A stretch of 36,773 nucleotides of DNA from Paracoccaceae bacterium (GTDB taxonomy: Bacteria; Pseudomonadota; Alphaproteobacteria; Rhodobacterales; Rhodobacteraceae), in NCBI GenBank assembly GCA_021741465.1, contig JAIOXV010000012.1:1-36773 (forward strand), written 5' to 3'. The translations under genes were made by a program, and so were the position numbers. Under the pieces are notes generated by a model. It did no database searches. It saw nothing but the letters and a program-made list of their open reading frames with translations, and was not told where the DNA came from. How positions within the stretch are numbered: the stretch's first letter is position 1; every line of letters begins with the position of its first letter. This document shows, piece by piece, positions 15,655 to 24,906 of the stretch.

Positions 15655-16550
15655 AGGTAGATATCGTTCCGAAAGAGGCCGAACGGCTGCTGACATGGGC
15701 CGGGCTGATGGATGCGCTGGAGGCCGGGCATCGCTTGCCCAAGCCCGACATCAAGGATCTTTTTGTCTATCGTGGGGCCGATACCCTGCTTGACCGCGCC
15801 GCCTGGATTGACGGGCTGGGCGCGCTGGTAAAGGTGGCGACCGTTGTGCCCGGCAACACAGGGCGCGGCCTGCCCACGATCAATGGCGCAGTGACGCTTT
15901 ATGATGACAAGACCGGAGAGTTGACCTCGCTTGTCGATTTCCATCTTGTCACCAAATGGAAAACTGCCGGCGACAGCCTGCTGTCTGCCCGCCGTCTGGC
16001 CCGCAAGGATGCGCGGAACTTTCTTTTGGTTGGGGCGGGCAATGTGGCGAAATCCATGGTCGATGCCTATTCCAGCATTTTCCCCGAAGCCCGCTTTACC
16101 GTGTGGTCGCGCAGTGCCGCAAGCGCGCAAGCGATGGGTCTGGCCGTGGCGGATGATCTTGAAGCGGCCGTGAAAGCCGCCGATGTGATCTGCACCGCGA
16201 CCATGTCGAACACGGCTTTGGTCAAGGGTGAATGGCTGCAACCCGGCCAGCACCTTGACCTGATCGGTGCCTACAAGCCCGGCATGCGAGAAGTGGATGA
16301 CACCGCGATGCAGCGCGCACGCCTGTTCGTTGACAGCCGGGCCACGACACTTCACCACATCGGCGAACTGATTGAACCGCTGAAGTCAGGCGCGATCAAC
16401 GAAAGCCATGTCATTGCCGATTTCTACGATGATCCGGCGCAGTTTGCCCGCCAGTCAGATGATGAGATCACCATCGCCAAGAACGGCGGTGGCGCGCATC
16501 TGGACTTGATGACGGCGCATTATATCGCCGCCAAATGGGCGCAACGCTGA
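15651..16550 (+). CDS. Ornithine cyclodeaminase / mu-crystallin family protein
   Basis: A 299-residue NAD(P)-dependent enzyme of the OCD/mu-crystallin family, with the catalytic-region Lys61 (GALVKVATVVPGN) and Rossmann site GAGNVA (128-133). The family includes ornithine cyclodeaminase, alanine dehydrogenase and delta1-pyrroline-2-carboxylate/ketimine reductases. The substrate-carboxylate Arg usually found in a T-x-x-R-T-A motif reads TKWKTAGDS here, with Lys104 in its place, so ornithine as substrate is uncertain. The start is GTG 15651 with AAGGAGG upstream, overlapping the HAD stop by four bases. Last gene of the run; six bases from the convergent monooxygenase. Confidence 0.85.
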   Translation: MKVDIVPKEAERLLTWAGLMDALEAGHRLPKPDIKDLFVYRGADTLLDRAAWIDGLGALVKVATVVPGNTGRGLPTINGAVTLYDDKTGELTSLVDFHLVTKWKTAGDSLLSARRLARKDARNFLLVGAGNVAKSMVDAYSSIFPEARFTVWSRSAASAQAMGLAVADDLEAAVKAADVICTATMSNTALVKGEWLQPGQHLDLIGAYKPGMREVDDTAMQRARLFVDSRATTLHHIGELIEPLKSGAINESHVIADFYDDPAQFARQSDDEITIAKNGGGAHLDLMTAHYIAAKWAQR

Positions 16551-16556
16551 GCGCTT

Positions 16557-17798
16557 TCAGACAGGCCCCAGGATCTGCGGCTGGGCGTTCAGGATATCGA
16601 CCGAAAAGCCAGAAAGTTGCTTGTACTTTTCGGCATGGGCCGCAAGGTCGGCGCGGGGAATGACGGTTTCGATATCGTCAAAAACCCCGCCCGAACGGTC
16701 TTCGACCATTTGCATCACCGCATCCGGCCCCTTGCCGCGGTTGGCGCGCAAGATCGCCTCGGCACGAGGGCGCATCTCGGCGTCATAGGCCAGAAGGGCG
16801 GCACGGTTCACCCCATGTTTGCGAAAAGCCGCGCCAACCTTGCGCGCGTCAATGATCGCCAGCGATGCGCCGTTCGAGCCGACCGGATAGGTGGCATGGG
16901 CCGCATCGCCAATCAACGTGACGCAGCCATCGGTCCAGCTTGGCAAAGGCTCGCGGTCGACCATCGGGTATTCATAGACCGTACCAGAGGCGCGGATCAT
17001 GGCCGGACAATCCAGCCAATCAAAGACCCAGCCTTCGAAAGCGGGCAGGAAATCTGCCTTGTCGGCGGGGCGGTTCCAATCGCCCTTGGACATGGCGCGC
17101 GACGGGTCCACCCGCAATTCGGCAATCCAGTTGATCTCGGCCAGTCCGGTAACCGGGTCTTCTTCGGAAATCGGATAGGCGACAAAACGTTGGCTGTCAT
17201 GGCCCGCCAAGGCCATGGCATGGCCCCCCAGAAAATGGCGTGCCTGCGTTGTGCCACGCCACATGATGGCACCGTTCCAGATCGGGTCGCCCTCGGCCGG
17301 GACCATCTGTTTTCGGATCGCCGAATGGATCCCGTCGGCCGCCAGCACCACATCGCCCGCAATGCGGCGCCCATCCGCCAGAACCAGTGTCGCGCCGCTG
17401 TCTGTGGTTTCATAGCCCGCAACACCCGCGCCCGTAACAACGCAATCATCCCCTGCCCGTTCGCGCAACACCCGCAAGAGCATCATCTGCAAATGCCCAC
17501 GATGGATGGAATACTGCGGCCAGTGATAACCCGCATGCAGGCCGCGCGGCTCCACCCAGATTTCGCGGCCGGTTTTCGAATAGAACCCATATTGCCGGGT
17601 GCGAACGCCAATCGCCTCAAGCTCGGCCTGAAGGCCCAGATCGAACAACTCTCTGATCGAATTGGGCTGCAGGTTGATCCCGACACCCAGCGGGCGGGGT
17701 TCTGCCACACGTTCGTAAACCCGAAACGGCAAGCCCAATTGATGCAGCGTCAGCCCCATCACCATTCCTGCGATACCGCCGCCTGCGATCAGGATCAT
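16557..17798 (-). CDS. FAD-dependent monooxygenase (salicylate/3-hydroxybenzoate hydroxylase type)
   Basis: A 413-residue class A flavoprotein hydroxylase. The FAD Rossmann site GGGIAG is at 6-11, with Glu29-Arg30 closing the second strand. The DG motif is LAADGIHSAIR (about 152-162) and the GD motif GDAAHATYPVGSNGAS (297-312). These enzymes insert oxygen into aromatic or heteroaromatic rings using NAD(P)H. Start ATG 17798 with a GGGGGGAA ribosome site; the longer frame to 18083 overlaps the DUF3237 gene and is rejected. It is divergent from the DUF3237 gene (64-base gap), suggesting a shared catabolic function. Substrate unknown. Confidence 0.88.
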   Translation of the reverse strand: MILIAGGGIAGMVMGLTLHQLGLPFRVYERVAEPRPLGVGINLQPNSIRELFDLGLQAELEAIGVRTRQYGFYSKTGREIWVEPRGLHAGYHWPQYSIHRGHLQMMLLRVLRERAGDDCVVTGAGVAGYETTDSGATLVLADGRRIAGDVVLAADGIHSAIRKQMVPAEGDPIWNGAIMWRGTTQARHFLGGHAMALAGHDSQRFVAYPISEEDPVTGLAEINWIAELRVDPSRAMSKGDWNRPADKADFLPAFEGWVFDWLDCPAMIRASGTVYEYPMVDREPLPSWTDGCVTLIGDAAHATYPVGSNGASLAIIDARKVGAAFRKHGVNRAALLAYDAEMRPRAEAILRANRGKGPDAVMQMVEDRSGGVFDDIETVIPRADLAAHAEKYKQLSGFSVDILNAQPQILGPV

Positions 17799-17862
17799 TG
17801 TTCCCCCCTTGCGCCACATGCCGGTTCTACGGCACCTTCGGCCGAACCATAGGGAGAAAGAC

Positions 17863-18342
17863 ATGACCGCGACAAGCCCAACTTCTTTCGCCTTGGGCGC
17901 GGCATCCAGCCCCGGAAAGCCCGACTTGCGCTTTGTCTGCGCCATCCGCGCCGATCTTGGCGAGGCTGTGGAGTTTGAAACCAGCCAAGGCACGGTTCGG
18001 GCGATGTTCCCGATTGCCGGGGGCGTGGTCATGGGCGAAGGCTGGTCGGGCGAGATCCTTCCCGGTGGGGCCGATTTCGCCACCCGCCTGCCAAACGGCA
18101 GTTACGCGATAGAGGCGCGCTATTGCCTTCGGTTGCAAGACGGCACACCGATGATGATATGTAATGCCGGGCGCATGACCCCAAGGGCAGATGGCAGCTA
18201 TCAAGGCCGCACCCGCGCGGTGATCGAGGCCCCCAAAGGGCCGCAGGAATGGCTGTCGGACGCGGTCTTGTTCGGCACGGCATGGGCAGAACCGGACGAT
18301 GACGCCCATGTTTTCATTGAACTGTGGCAGGCGGTGATCTGA
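17863..18342 (+). CDS. DUF3237 domain-containing protein (UPF0311)
   Basis: A 159-residue beta-barrel protein of the DUF3237 family. Marks include VCAIRADLGEAVEFETSQGTVRAMFPIAGG (about 26-55, seen in parts), GGADFATRLPNGSYAIEARYCLRLQDG, and the conserved end AVLFGTAWAEPDDDAHVFIELWQ. Function is unknown; members often sit beside aromatic-compound catabolic genes. Start ATG 17863 with GGAGAAAG upstream. It is followed by ilvD after 97 bases. Confidence 0.85.
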   Translation: MTATSPTSFALGAASSPGKPDLRFVCAIRADLGEAVEFETSQGTVRAMFPIAGGVVMGEGWSGEILPGGADFATRLPNGSYAIEARYCLRLQDGTPMMICNAGRMTPRADGSYQGRTRAVIEAPKGPQEWLSDAVLFGTAWAEPDDDAHVFIELWQAVI

Positions 18343-18439
18343 TAGCCCCGAGATGGCACCGTTGTTTTCGAACTGATGCCTTGACCCCCAGCCTTCGGAA
18401 TGCCACTTCATCTTGTGACAAAAGCCCGGAGGAAATTCC

Positions 18440-20281
18440 ATGCCCGCCTATCGTTCCCGCACCACCACCCATGGCCGCAACATGGCGGGTGCCCGTGGCC
18501 TTTGGCGCGCCACCGGCATGAAGGACGGCGATTTCGGCAAGCCTATCATCGCCATCGTCAATTCGTTCACGCAGTTCGTCCCCGGCCACGTCCACCTGAA
18601 AGACCTGGGCCAGATGGTGGCACGCGAAGTTGAAGCTGCGGGCGGTGTGGCCAAGGAGTTTTCGACGATTGCCGTGGATGACGGCATCGCGATGGGCCAC
18701 GATGGGATGCTTTATTCGCTGCCTTCGCGCGAAATCATCGCGGATTCGGTCGAATACATGGTCAACGCCCATTGCGCGGATGCGATGGTGTGCATCTCCA
18801 ACTGCGACAAGATTACCCCCGGCATGCTGATGGCGGCGATGCGGCTGAACATTCCGGCGGTCTTCGTCTCTGGCGGGCCGATGGAGGCCGGGAAGGCGAT
18901 CATCAAGGGCAAGGAAATTGCGCTGGATCTGGTTGATGCCATGGTTTCGGCGGCAGATGACAAATACACCGACGAAGAAGTCGAAGAGATCGAAAAGGCG
19001 TCCTGCCCGACCTGCGGGTCTTGCTCTGGCATGTTCACCGCCAATTCGATGAATTGCCTGACCGAGGCCTTGGGCCTGTCACTTCCGGGCAATGGCAGCA
19101 CCCTTGCCACCCACGCCGACCGCCAGCGGCTTTTTGTCGAGGCGGGGCATCTGATCGTTGATATCACCAAGCGCCATTACGAACAGAACGACGATTCTGT
19201 CCTGCCGCGCAATGTGGCCAACAAGCAGGCGTTTGAAAACGCCATGGCGCTGGATATTGCCATGGGCGGATCAACCAACACGGTGCTGCACGTTCTGGCC
19301 GCCGCGCATGAGGGCGGGATTGATTTCACCATGGACGACATCGACGCCATGTCGCGGCGGGTGCCCTGCCTGTCTAAGGTGGCCCCGGCAAAGCAAGACG
19401 TGCATATGGAAGACGTCCACCGCGCGGGCGGGATCATGGCGATCCTGGGTCAGCTGGACAATGCGGGCCTTCTGAACCGCGATTGCGTCACCGTGCATTC
19501 GCCCACCATGGGTGCTGCACTTGACCATTGGGACATCAGCCGCACCAACCACGAAAACGTGCGAGAGTTCTTCAAGGCCGCCCCGGGCAACGTGCGTTCG
19601 GCCACGGCGTTTTCGCAAAACAAGCGCTATGCCGAATTGGACCTTGACCGCGAAAACGGTGTGATCCGGTCTGCCGAACATGCCTTTTCCAAGGATGGCG
19701 GTCTGGCCGTGCTGAAAGGCAATATCGCGCCGGATGGCTGCATCGTGAAAACTGCGGGCGTTGATGACAGCATTCTTGTCTTCTCGGGCCCGGCGCGGGT
19801 GTTTGAAAGCCAGAACGCCTCGGTTGAGGCGATCTTGTCGAACAAGATCAAGGAAGGCGACGTGGTGGTGATCCGGTACGAAGGGCCAAAGGGCGGGCCG
19901 GGCATGCAAGAGATGCTGTATCCGACCAGCTATCTGAAATCGAAAGGGCTGGGCAAAGCCTGCGCGCTGCTGACCGACGGGCGGTTTTCGGGTGGCACCT
20001 CGGGCCTGTCGATCGGCCATGTCAGCCCCGAGGCGGCGTCTGGCGGCACCATCGGTTTGGTCCGCGAAGGCGACATGATCGACATCGACATTCCGGGCCG
20101 CACCATCAGCCTTCGGGTGCCCGAGGCCGAGCTTGCAAAGCGCCGGGCAGAACAGGACGCGGCAGGCTGGAAGCCTGAAAAGGCCCGTCCGCGCAAGGTT
20201 TCGGCGGCGCTGAAAGCCTATGCGATGCTGGCGACTTCGGCCGATAAAGGGGCTGTGCGCCAGCTGCCAGACGGCCTTTGA
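18440..20281 (+). CDS. ilvD: Dihydroxy-acid dehydratase
   Basis: Iron-sulfur dehydratase of valine, isoleucine, leucine and pantothenate synthesis. At 613 residues it has the length of the E. coli-type enzyme, to which it reads almost collinearly. Cluster region Cys122 ([13 protein letters not shown]) and Cys195 ([11 protein letters not shown]) are present. Mg/carbamylated-Lys region CDK, and [19 protein letters not shown] near 568, are intact. Start ATG 18440 with a strong GGAGGAAA site. It is a single gene followed by a terminator. It joins leuBCD, about 9-14 kb downstream, as branched-chain amino acid functions in the window. Confidence 0.97.
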   Translation: MPAYRSRTTTHGRNMAGARGLWRATGMKDGDFGKPIIAIVNSFTQFVPGHVHLKDLGQMVAREVEAAGGVAKEFSTIAVDDGIAMGHDGMLYSLPSREIIADSVEYMVNAHCADAMVCISNCDKITPGMLMAAMRLNIPAVFVSGGPMEAGKAIIKGKEIALDLVDAMVSAADDKYTDEEVEEIEKASCPTCGSCSGMFTANSMNCLTEALGLSLPGNGSTLATHADRQRLFVEAGHLIVDITKRHYEQNDDSVLPRNVANKQAFENAMALDIAMGGSTNTVLHVLAAAHEGGIDFTMDDIDAMSRRVPCLSKVAPAKQDVHMEDVHRAGGIMAILGQLDNAGLLNRDCVTVHSPTMGAALDHWDISRTNHENVREFFKAAPGNVRSATAFSQNKRYAELDLDRENGVIRSAEHAFSKDGGLAVLKGNIAPDGCIVKTAGVDDSILVFSGPARVFESQNASVEAILSNKIKEGDVVVIRYEGPKGGPGMQEMLYPTSYLKSKGLGKACALLTDGRFSGGTSGLSIGHVSPEAASGGTIGLVREGDMIDIDIPGRTISLRVPEAELAKRRAEQDAAGWKPEKARPRKVSAALKAYAMLATSADKGAVRQLPDGL

Positions 20282-20307
20282 GCCGACGGGCTGTGATCTG
20301 AATTTGG

Positions 20308-20338
20308 CAAAAGGCCCGTCCTCTGCGCCGGGCTTTTT
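20308..20338 (+). terminator. Terminator after ilvD
   Basis: AAAAGGCCCG (20309-20317 region) pairs with CGGGCTTTTT (20329-20338) with one bulged G. It ends in a T run on the plus strand and an A/T-rich flank on the other, so it may serve both ilvD and the convergent ProC-family gene, whose stop it touches. Confidence 0.65.
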
Positions 20339-21102
20339 CATGCCTTGCCGCTGACGCGGGACATGACCGAATTCATCCCCGCGCGCAGGGCATCAACGCC
20401 GCCCTCTTGCCCAAAAACGCGAAATGCCTGTTCGTTCAAGCCACCTTTGGTGGCGTGGTCATGGCGCAGGTCTTCCATGGGCCGGGAACTGGCGCGCAGC
20501 GTGTCGCCCAAATTGCCGAAAAGCCCGCGCACATAGGTTTCGGCATCCTTTTCAGCGATGCCGTTTTCGGCCATCCAACCCGACACGGTTTCGGCAAAGC
20601 CGAACCATGTCGCCATGACAGCGCTGCCGGTGGCATAGGCGTCAAAGCCGGGCAGGTCCTCCACCCCAAGCGCCTGGCCCAGCGCCGCGAAAAGCTGCAT
20701 CGCGGCGGGCTGTGGCGGGTAGACCGGGGTCACACAGGTGCGGGCCTCAACCGAAGGCAAGGGGATGGCGCGGCACAGATCGCGCGCGCCGGTCCATCGG
20801 GCGATATCCTCCAAAGAAATGCCGGCCATCAGGCTGACCACGGGGCAAAGCGGGTCAAACCGCAGGGGGGCCAGCACCTCGGCCGCGATCTGGGGCCGCA
20901 CGGCAAGCACCACCACTTCGGCCCCATCAATCACCGACTGGTTGTCCTGCGCCACACTGACCCCTGGCAAAAGCGCCAGTTCAGCGGCAACACCGGCGCT
21001 TCGCGGTGACACGATGACAGGCCAATCCGCCAAAGCCGAGGCCTTCAGCCCCCGCACGATATGGGCCGTGATAACCCCGGTGCCGATAAACCCCAGCCGC
21101 AT
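20338..21102 (-). CDS. Pyrroline-5-carboxylate reductase family protein (ProC-like)
   Basis: A 254-residue NAD(P)-dependent reductase. It has Rossmann start GFIGTGVITAHIV (4-16), VVLAVRP (about 64-70), SLMAGISLEDI (about 89-99), and the C-terminal dimer helix with HDHATKGGLNEQAF, the PGG-T/T-x-x-L region of ProC. The usual PGGTT reads ATKGGLN and the Rossmann G-x-G-N-M is altered (GVITAH). It may therefore be a divergent member acting on a related cyclic imine. Start ATG 21102, nine bases after the SDR stop. Last gene of the six-gene operon, which argues for work on a proline-derived imine rather than housekeeping proline synthesis. Confidence 0.82.
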   Translation of the reverse strand: MRLGFIGTGVITAHIVRGLKASALADWPVIVSPRSAGVAAELALLPGVSVAQDNQSVIDGAEVVVLAVRPQIAAEVLAPLRFDPLCPVVSLMAGISLEDIARWTGARDLCRAIPLPSVEARTCVTPVYPPQPAAMQLFAALGQALGVEDLPGFDAYATGSAVMATWFGFAETVSGWMAENGIAEKDAETYVRGLFGNLGDTLRASSRPMEDLRHDHATKGGLNEQAFRVFGQEGGVDALRAGMNSVMSRVSGKA

Positions 21103-21111
21103 CTTTCCCCC

Positions 21112-21864
21112 TTAGGCCACCGCCTGCGCGCCGGTGATTTCCACCAAAGACCCGCACATGAATGCCGCCTCTTCCGAGGCAAGAAAGGCCACCAGGGCCG
21201 CCACTTCCTCGGGCTTTCCGATGCGACCATAGGGCACAAGTTTATCAAGGTCTGCAAGGGTTCGGCCCGAACGTTTTACGCCTGATTCCAGCATTTGGGT
21301 GTGAATTTCACCGGGGCAAACCGCATTAACGCGAATTTTCTGCGGCGCATAATCCCGCGCTAGGTTCTGGGTGAAACTCGCCACAGCCGCCTTGGTGACA
21401 TTATAGACGATATGGCCCGGAGCCGGATGCAGGCCCCATTGCGACGCCGTGTTCACAATTGCCCCCCCACCGCCTGCAATCATATGGGGCAGCGCCGCCT
21501 GACACAGATGAAACATCGCGTCGATATTGACGGCAAAGGACAGATCCCAGTCTTCGGCCGTCAGGGAAAGCAGCGCCCCGCGCCGCATGAGGCCGGCATT
21601 GTTGCACAAGACATCAAGGCGACCCTCCTGCGCCATGACATCCGCGATGATGGCCTTACAGCCTTCGGCCGTTGAAATGTCGCTGACCACGCCGCGCGCG
21701 CGCCCACCTGTGGCCTGAATGGCGCTGACGGTGGCTTGCACGCCTTCGGCTGTGATGTCGGTGACAATGGCCAGCGCGCCTTCACTGGCGAACCTGTGGC
21801 AAATCGCCGAACCAATTCCGCCCGCCGCACCGGTTACTACGACCACCTTGTTTTCAAACCGCAT
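21112..21864 (-). CDS. SDR family oxidoreductase (operon gene 5)
   Basis: A 250-residue classical SDR. The cofactor motif TGAAGGIG is at about 10-17, NNAG near 83-86, and the catalytic Ser-Tyr-Lys falls in NTASQWGLHPAPGHIVYNVTKA. The C-terminus has the usual PEEVAALVAFLASEEAAFMCGSLVEI. Start ATG 21864 (MRFENK) with GGGAGATCAGG upstream; the longer frame to 21903 overlaps the preceding gene. It lies 10 bases after the other SDR and nine before the ProC-like gene, transcribed leftward. It presumably oxidises or reduces a hydroxyl/keto intermediate in the same pathway; substrate unknown. Confidence 0.87.
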   Translation of the reverse strand: MRFENKVVVVTGAAGGIGSAICHRFASEGALAIVTDITAEGVQATVSAIQATGGRARGVVSDISTAEGCKAIIADVMAQEGRLDVLCNNAGLMRRGALLSLTAEDWDLSFAVNIDAMFHLCQAALPHMIAGGGGAIVNTASQWGLHPAPGHIVYNVTKAAVASFTQNLARDYAPQKIRVNAVCPGEIHTQMLESGVKRSGRTLADLDKLVPYGRIGKPEEVAALVAFLASEEAAFMCGSLVEITGAQAVA

Positions 21865-21874
21865 CCTGATCTCC

Positions 21875-22627
21875 CTATCGTAAATAGCTGCCGCCGTTGA
21901 CATCCAGAACCGCCCCGTTCAACGAGGCCTGGCTTGGCCGAAACACAAAAGCCGCAAGGTCGCCAACCTCTTCGGGGCTGGCCATGCGACCGATCGGTAT
22001 TCCAGCCAGCGCCGCATCTTCGCCATGCTGGGCGATGTAGGCCTCGGCCATTTCGGTGCGCACCCAGCCGGGCGCAAAGGCAACGGCCGTGATGTTTTCA
22101 TGGCCATGTGACTGGGCGACCGATTTCGTCAGATTGATAAGCGCCGCCTTCGAGGCGCCATAGGCCATCGCATTTGATGCATAGCCGCGCTGGCCGGCGC
22201 GGCTGGCCATATTGAGGATGCGCCCCCCGCCATGGCTGCGGAAATGCTGAATGGCGGCGCGGGTCAGATCGACGGCCGAAAGGAAATTCACCCTCATCTC
22301 GTGATCCCATGTCGCCTGCCATTGGTCCAAGGGGGCGGTGACAGCCACCTCTGACCGGATGCCCGCATTGTTGACCAGACCGGTGATGCGCCCCTCGGCC
22401 TGCACGGCGGCGGCAAAAAGCGCGGTCGCCGACGCCGGATCGGCGAGATCGGCCGGCAAGCAGCAGCCCCGTCCGCCAAGGCGTGCAAGCAGAGCTTCGG
22501 CAGCGTCGCGGCGCCGGCCATAATGCAGCACAACACGCGCGCCTTCGGCGACAAGGCTGCGGCTGATCGCCTGCCCGATTGCGCCGGTCGCCCCAGTTAC
22601 AAGGATACATTGACCGGAAAGTGTCAC
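21875..22627 (-). CDS. SDR family oxidoreductase (operon gene 4)
   Basis: A 250-residue classical SDR. TGATGAIG (about 11-18), NNAG near 84-87, and the catalytic Ser-Tyr-Lys in NMASRAGQRGYASNAMAYGASKAAL. The C-terminal ASPEEVGDLAAFVFRPSQASLNG is typical. The start is GTG 22627 with GGGGGAG upstream, overlapping the racemase-family stop (GTGA), so translation is coupled. It is only distantly similar to the adjacent SDR, so this is not a recent duplication. Probably a dehydrogenase of a hydroxylated intermediate; substrate unknown. Confidence 0.86.
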   Translation of the reverse strand: MTLSGQCILVTGATGAIGQAISRSLVAEGARVVLHYGRRRDAAEALLARLGGRGCCLPADLADPASATALFAAAVQAEGRITGLVNNAGIRSEVAVTAPLDQWQATWDHEMRVNFLSAVDLTRAAIQHFRSHGGGRILNMASRAGQRGYASNAMAYGASKAALINLTKSVAQSHGHENITAVAFAPGWVRTEMAEAYIAQHGEDAALAGIPIGRMASPEEVGDLAAFVFRPSQASLNGAVLDVNGGSYLR

Positions 22628-23658
22628 AGCAACTCCCCCACCTGCGGACCCCAAGTGTCAGACAGTGCAAAGCCCTGCGGAAAGGGATCATCCGGGCTGA
22701 TGCGCAGCGTCTCACTGCCATAAATCCACGCCTGCCCGGTGATCCGCGGCAAGACGGCCTTATAGGGGCCGACGGTTGTTTCACCGATGGCCTCGGCCAC
22801 AAAGGTGCCGCCGATGGTGCTTTTTGAAACCCGCCGGTCGCCCGGCTTTACGACACCTCTTGCATGCAGCACCGCAAGGTTGGCGGAGGAACCCGTCCCG
22901 CAGGGCGAACGGTCCACCCGGCCCGGTTTCAATGTGGTGCAGGTGCGAATGGTGCCATCCGGCTCTACCGCGCGGAACATGACATAGGCGATGTCGTTCA
23001 GGCTGGGTATTTCGGGATGCGCCACCCGGATCTGGTCACGAAGCAGGGCCTTTATCTCGATGCCTGCCTCGGCAAGGGCGCGGGCGTGTTCGGGGCCAAT
23101 CGACAACCCCACCTGGGCCACATCAACCAAAGCGTAGAAAACGCCGCCAAAGGCGATGTCGGCGCTGATGGTGCCCCATTTCGGGGTGACAACCGGGGCC
23201 GAAAGCTGCGCGGCAAAGGCCGGCACATTGTCAAGACTGACCGAAAGGCAACGCCCGTTCTGGCAGCGCGCCCGGGCAAGGATAAGGCCGGCGGCCGTAT
23301 CCAGCCGCACCAGCGTTTCAGGTTCCTGCATCGCCACGCGGCCCGATTCCAGAAGGGCTGTCACCACGCAGATGGCGTTTGAACCGCTCATCGGATGGGC
23401 CCTGTCGGGCTGTAGAACGATGAAGGCGGCATCGGCGTCGGGCCGGGTGGGGGGCAACAGAAGGTTGGTCGACATCGCCACATGGGCCCGCGGCTCAAAG
23501 GTAACAAAGCGGCGCAAGCTGTCATCGACGGTGTTGATATAATTCATTTTTTCAAGAATCGTCGCACCCGGAATTTCGGGTGCGCCACCGGTTATGACCT
23601 TGCCGATCTCGCCTTGGGCGTGAACCAGCAAAATTTGAAGGGCGGCGTCGAAGTGCAT
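22624..23658 (-). CDS. Proline racemase superfamily enzyme (hydroxyproline epimerase/dehydratase-like, Ser/Cys active site)
   Basis: A 344-residue cofactor-independent enzyme of the superfamily that holds proline racemase, 4-hydroxyproline 2-epimerase and trans-3-hydroxyproline dehydratase. The second catalytic position is kept: DRSPCGTGSSAN with Cys253. The first, normally MCGH, reads MSGSN, with Ser91 replacing Cys. Such Ser/Cys members exist in the superfamily and are reported to differ in activity from Cys/Cys epimerases. Other marks are the N-terminal GEIGKVITGG region and KSTIGGTF near the C-terminus. Start ATG 23658; it is 12 bases after the flavoprotein gene. Context supports a hydroxyproline-type substrate; whether it epimerises or dehydrates is open. 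Confidence 0.85.
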   Translation of the reverse strand: MHFDAALQILLVHAQGEIGKVITGGAPEIPGATILEKMNYINTVDDSLRRFVTFEPRAHVAMSTNLLLPPTRPDADAAFIVLQPDRAHPMSGSNAICVVTALLESGRVAMQEPETLVRLDTAAGLILARARCQNGRCLSVSLDNVPAFAAQLSAPVVTPKWGTISADIAFGGVFYALVDVAQVGLSIGPEHARALAEAGIEIKALLRDQIRVAHPEIPSLNDIAYVMFRAVEPDGTIRTCTTLKPGRVDRSPCGTGSSANLAVLHARGVVKPGDRRVSKSTIGGTFVAEAIGETTVGPYKAVLPRITGQAWIYGSETLRISPDDPFPQGFALSDTWGPQVGELL

Positions 23659-23670
23659 GTATCGGCGCTC

Positions 23671-24903
23671 CTAGAAGCGATTGATGCGATAAGGGTGCAG
23701 ATCAACGGCAGGAGTTTCGCCGCGGATCAACGCCCCCATCAGATGTGCCGTGGTGGCGGCATAGGTCAGGCCAAGATGTCCGTGCCCGGTGGCATAGTAA
23801 AGCCCGCGCGTTTTGGCCGACGCAGACAGGATCGGCACGGTGTCTGGCAGTGCCGGGCGATGGCCCATCCATTCGGTGCAATCCTGCGCCTGTAACTTGG
23901 GCAAGGCCGTTTTCGCCCGCGCGACGGTGATCTTGGCGCGGCGATAGTCAGGCGCTGCCTTCAGCCCCGCCATTTCCACGGTGCCGCCGACACGAATGCC
24001 CCCAGCGGTGGGCGTCACCATAAAGGCACGGGCCGGCCAGATGATGGAATGCTGCATCGAAATGCCCGGCGACATGATTTGCGTGTGATAGCCGCGCTCG
24101 GTTTCCAGCGGGATCGGCTCGCCCAGGATCTGGGCCAACGGCCGCGAAAAGGCGCCGGCGCAAATCACGACTTCGTCTGCGGGCAGGCGGCGGCCGTCTT
24201 TCAGGATGACCTGACGCATAGCGCTATCACGGGCAAAACCGGTGACTTCGCCGGTTTCGATCCTGCCGCCAAGGGCAGTGAAGCGCTGCGCAAGGGCAAG
24301 GACAAGCTTATAGGGATCGCGCATTGATCGGTTGTCGGGAAAGCGCACCGCCTTGCCGATGGACGGCGACAGTTCCGGCTCCAGGTCGCGAGCCTGTTCG
24401 CCGGTCAGGATTTCATGGGCGATGCCGAAGCGTTCCAGAATTTCGATATGGTCGCGGTCGGCGCGAAATTCGGCGTCATCGGTGTAAAGCGACAAACATC
24501 CCTGTTGCGAGATCTGGTCTTGCAGCCCTGTCTCGCGCAGCAGTGCGAGCGTGTCGGACAAACTGCGCTGGCAGAGTGCTGCACCCTGCGCTTCGAGTGA
24601 CCGCAGCGTTGAGGGGCGCGAGGCGGCGATGAAACGCAAGAACCAGGGGACAAGGCGCGGCATATAGGACGGGCGCACGCGCACGGGGCCCTCGGGGTCA
24701 AGCATCCAGCCGGGGATCTGTTTCCAGACCGCGGGGCGCGAGGCGGGCATGAATTCTGTCACCGCGATCGAGGCCATGTTGCCAAAAGATGCACCCCTGC
24801 CGGGGCTGTCGCGATCCAGCAGCACGACCTGTCGGCCGCTTTTCTGCAGATCATAGGCGATGGCCGTCCCGATGACCCCCGCGCCGACAACGATCGTGAC
24901 CAT
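23671..24903 (-). CDS. FAD-dependent D-amino-acid dehydrogenase-like oxidoreductase (DadA family)
   Basis: A 410-residue DAO/DadA-type flavoprotein. The FAD site is GAGVIG (7-12), followed by LLDRDSPGRGASFGNMASI (about 29-47). The C-terminal glycine-rich contact is YYATGHGHLGLTYAATTAHL (about 370-390). The WMGHRPALPDTVPILS segment is characteristic of D-amino acid dehydrogenases and D-hydroxyproline dehydrogenases. It lies between a DapA-family lyase and a racemase-superfamily gene. The fitting role is therefore oxidation of a cis-D-hydroxyproline-like amino acid to a pyrroline carboxylate; this is inferred from context. Start ATG 24903, three bases after the upstream stop. Confidence 0.87.
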   Translation of the reverse strand: MVTIVVGAGVIGTAIAYDLQKSGRQVVLLDRDSPGRGASFGNMASIAVTEFMPASRPAVWKQIPGWMLDPEGPVRVRPSYMPRLVPWFLRFIAASRPSTLRSLEAQGAALCQRSLSDTLALLRETGLQDQISQQGCLSLYTDDAEFRADRDHIEILERFGIAHEILTGEQARDLEPELSPSIGKAVRFPDNRSMRDPYKLVLALAQRFTALGGRIETGEVTGFARDSAMRQVILKDGRRLPADEVVICAGAFSRPLAQILGEPIPLETERGYHTQIMSPGISMQHSIIWPARAFMVTPTAGGIRVGGTVEMAGLKAAPDYRRAKITVARAKTALPKLQAQDCTEWMGHRPALPDTVPILSASAKTRGLYYATGHGHLGLTYAATTAHLMGALIRGETPAVDLHPYRINRF

Positions 24904-24906
24904 GAT

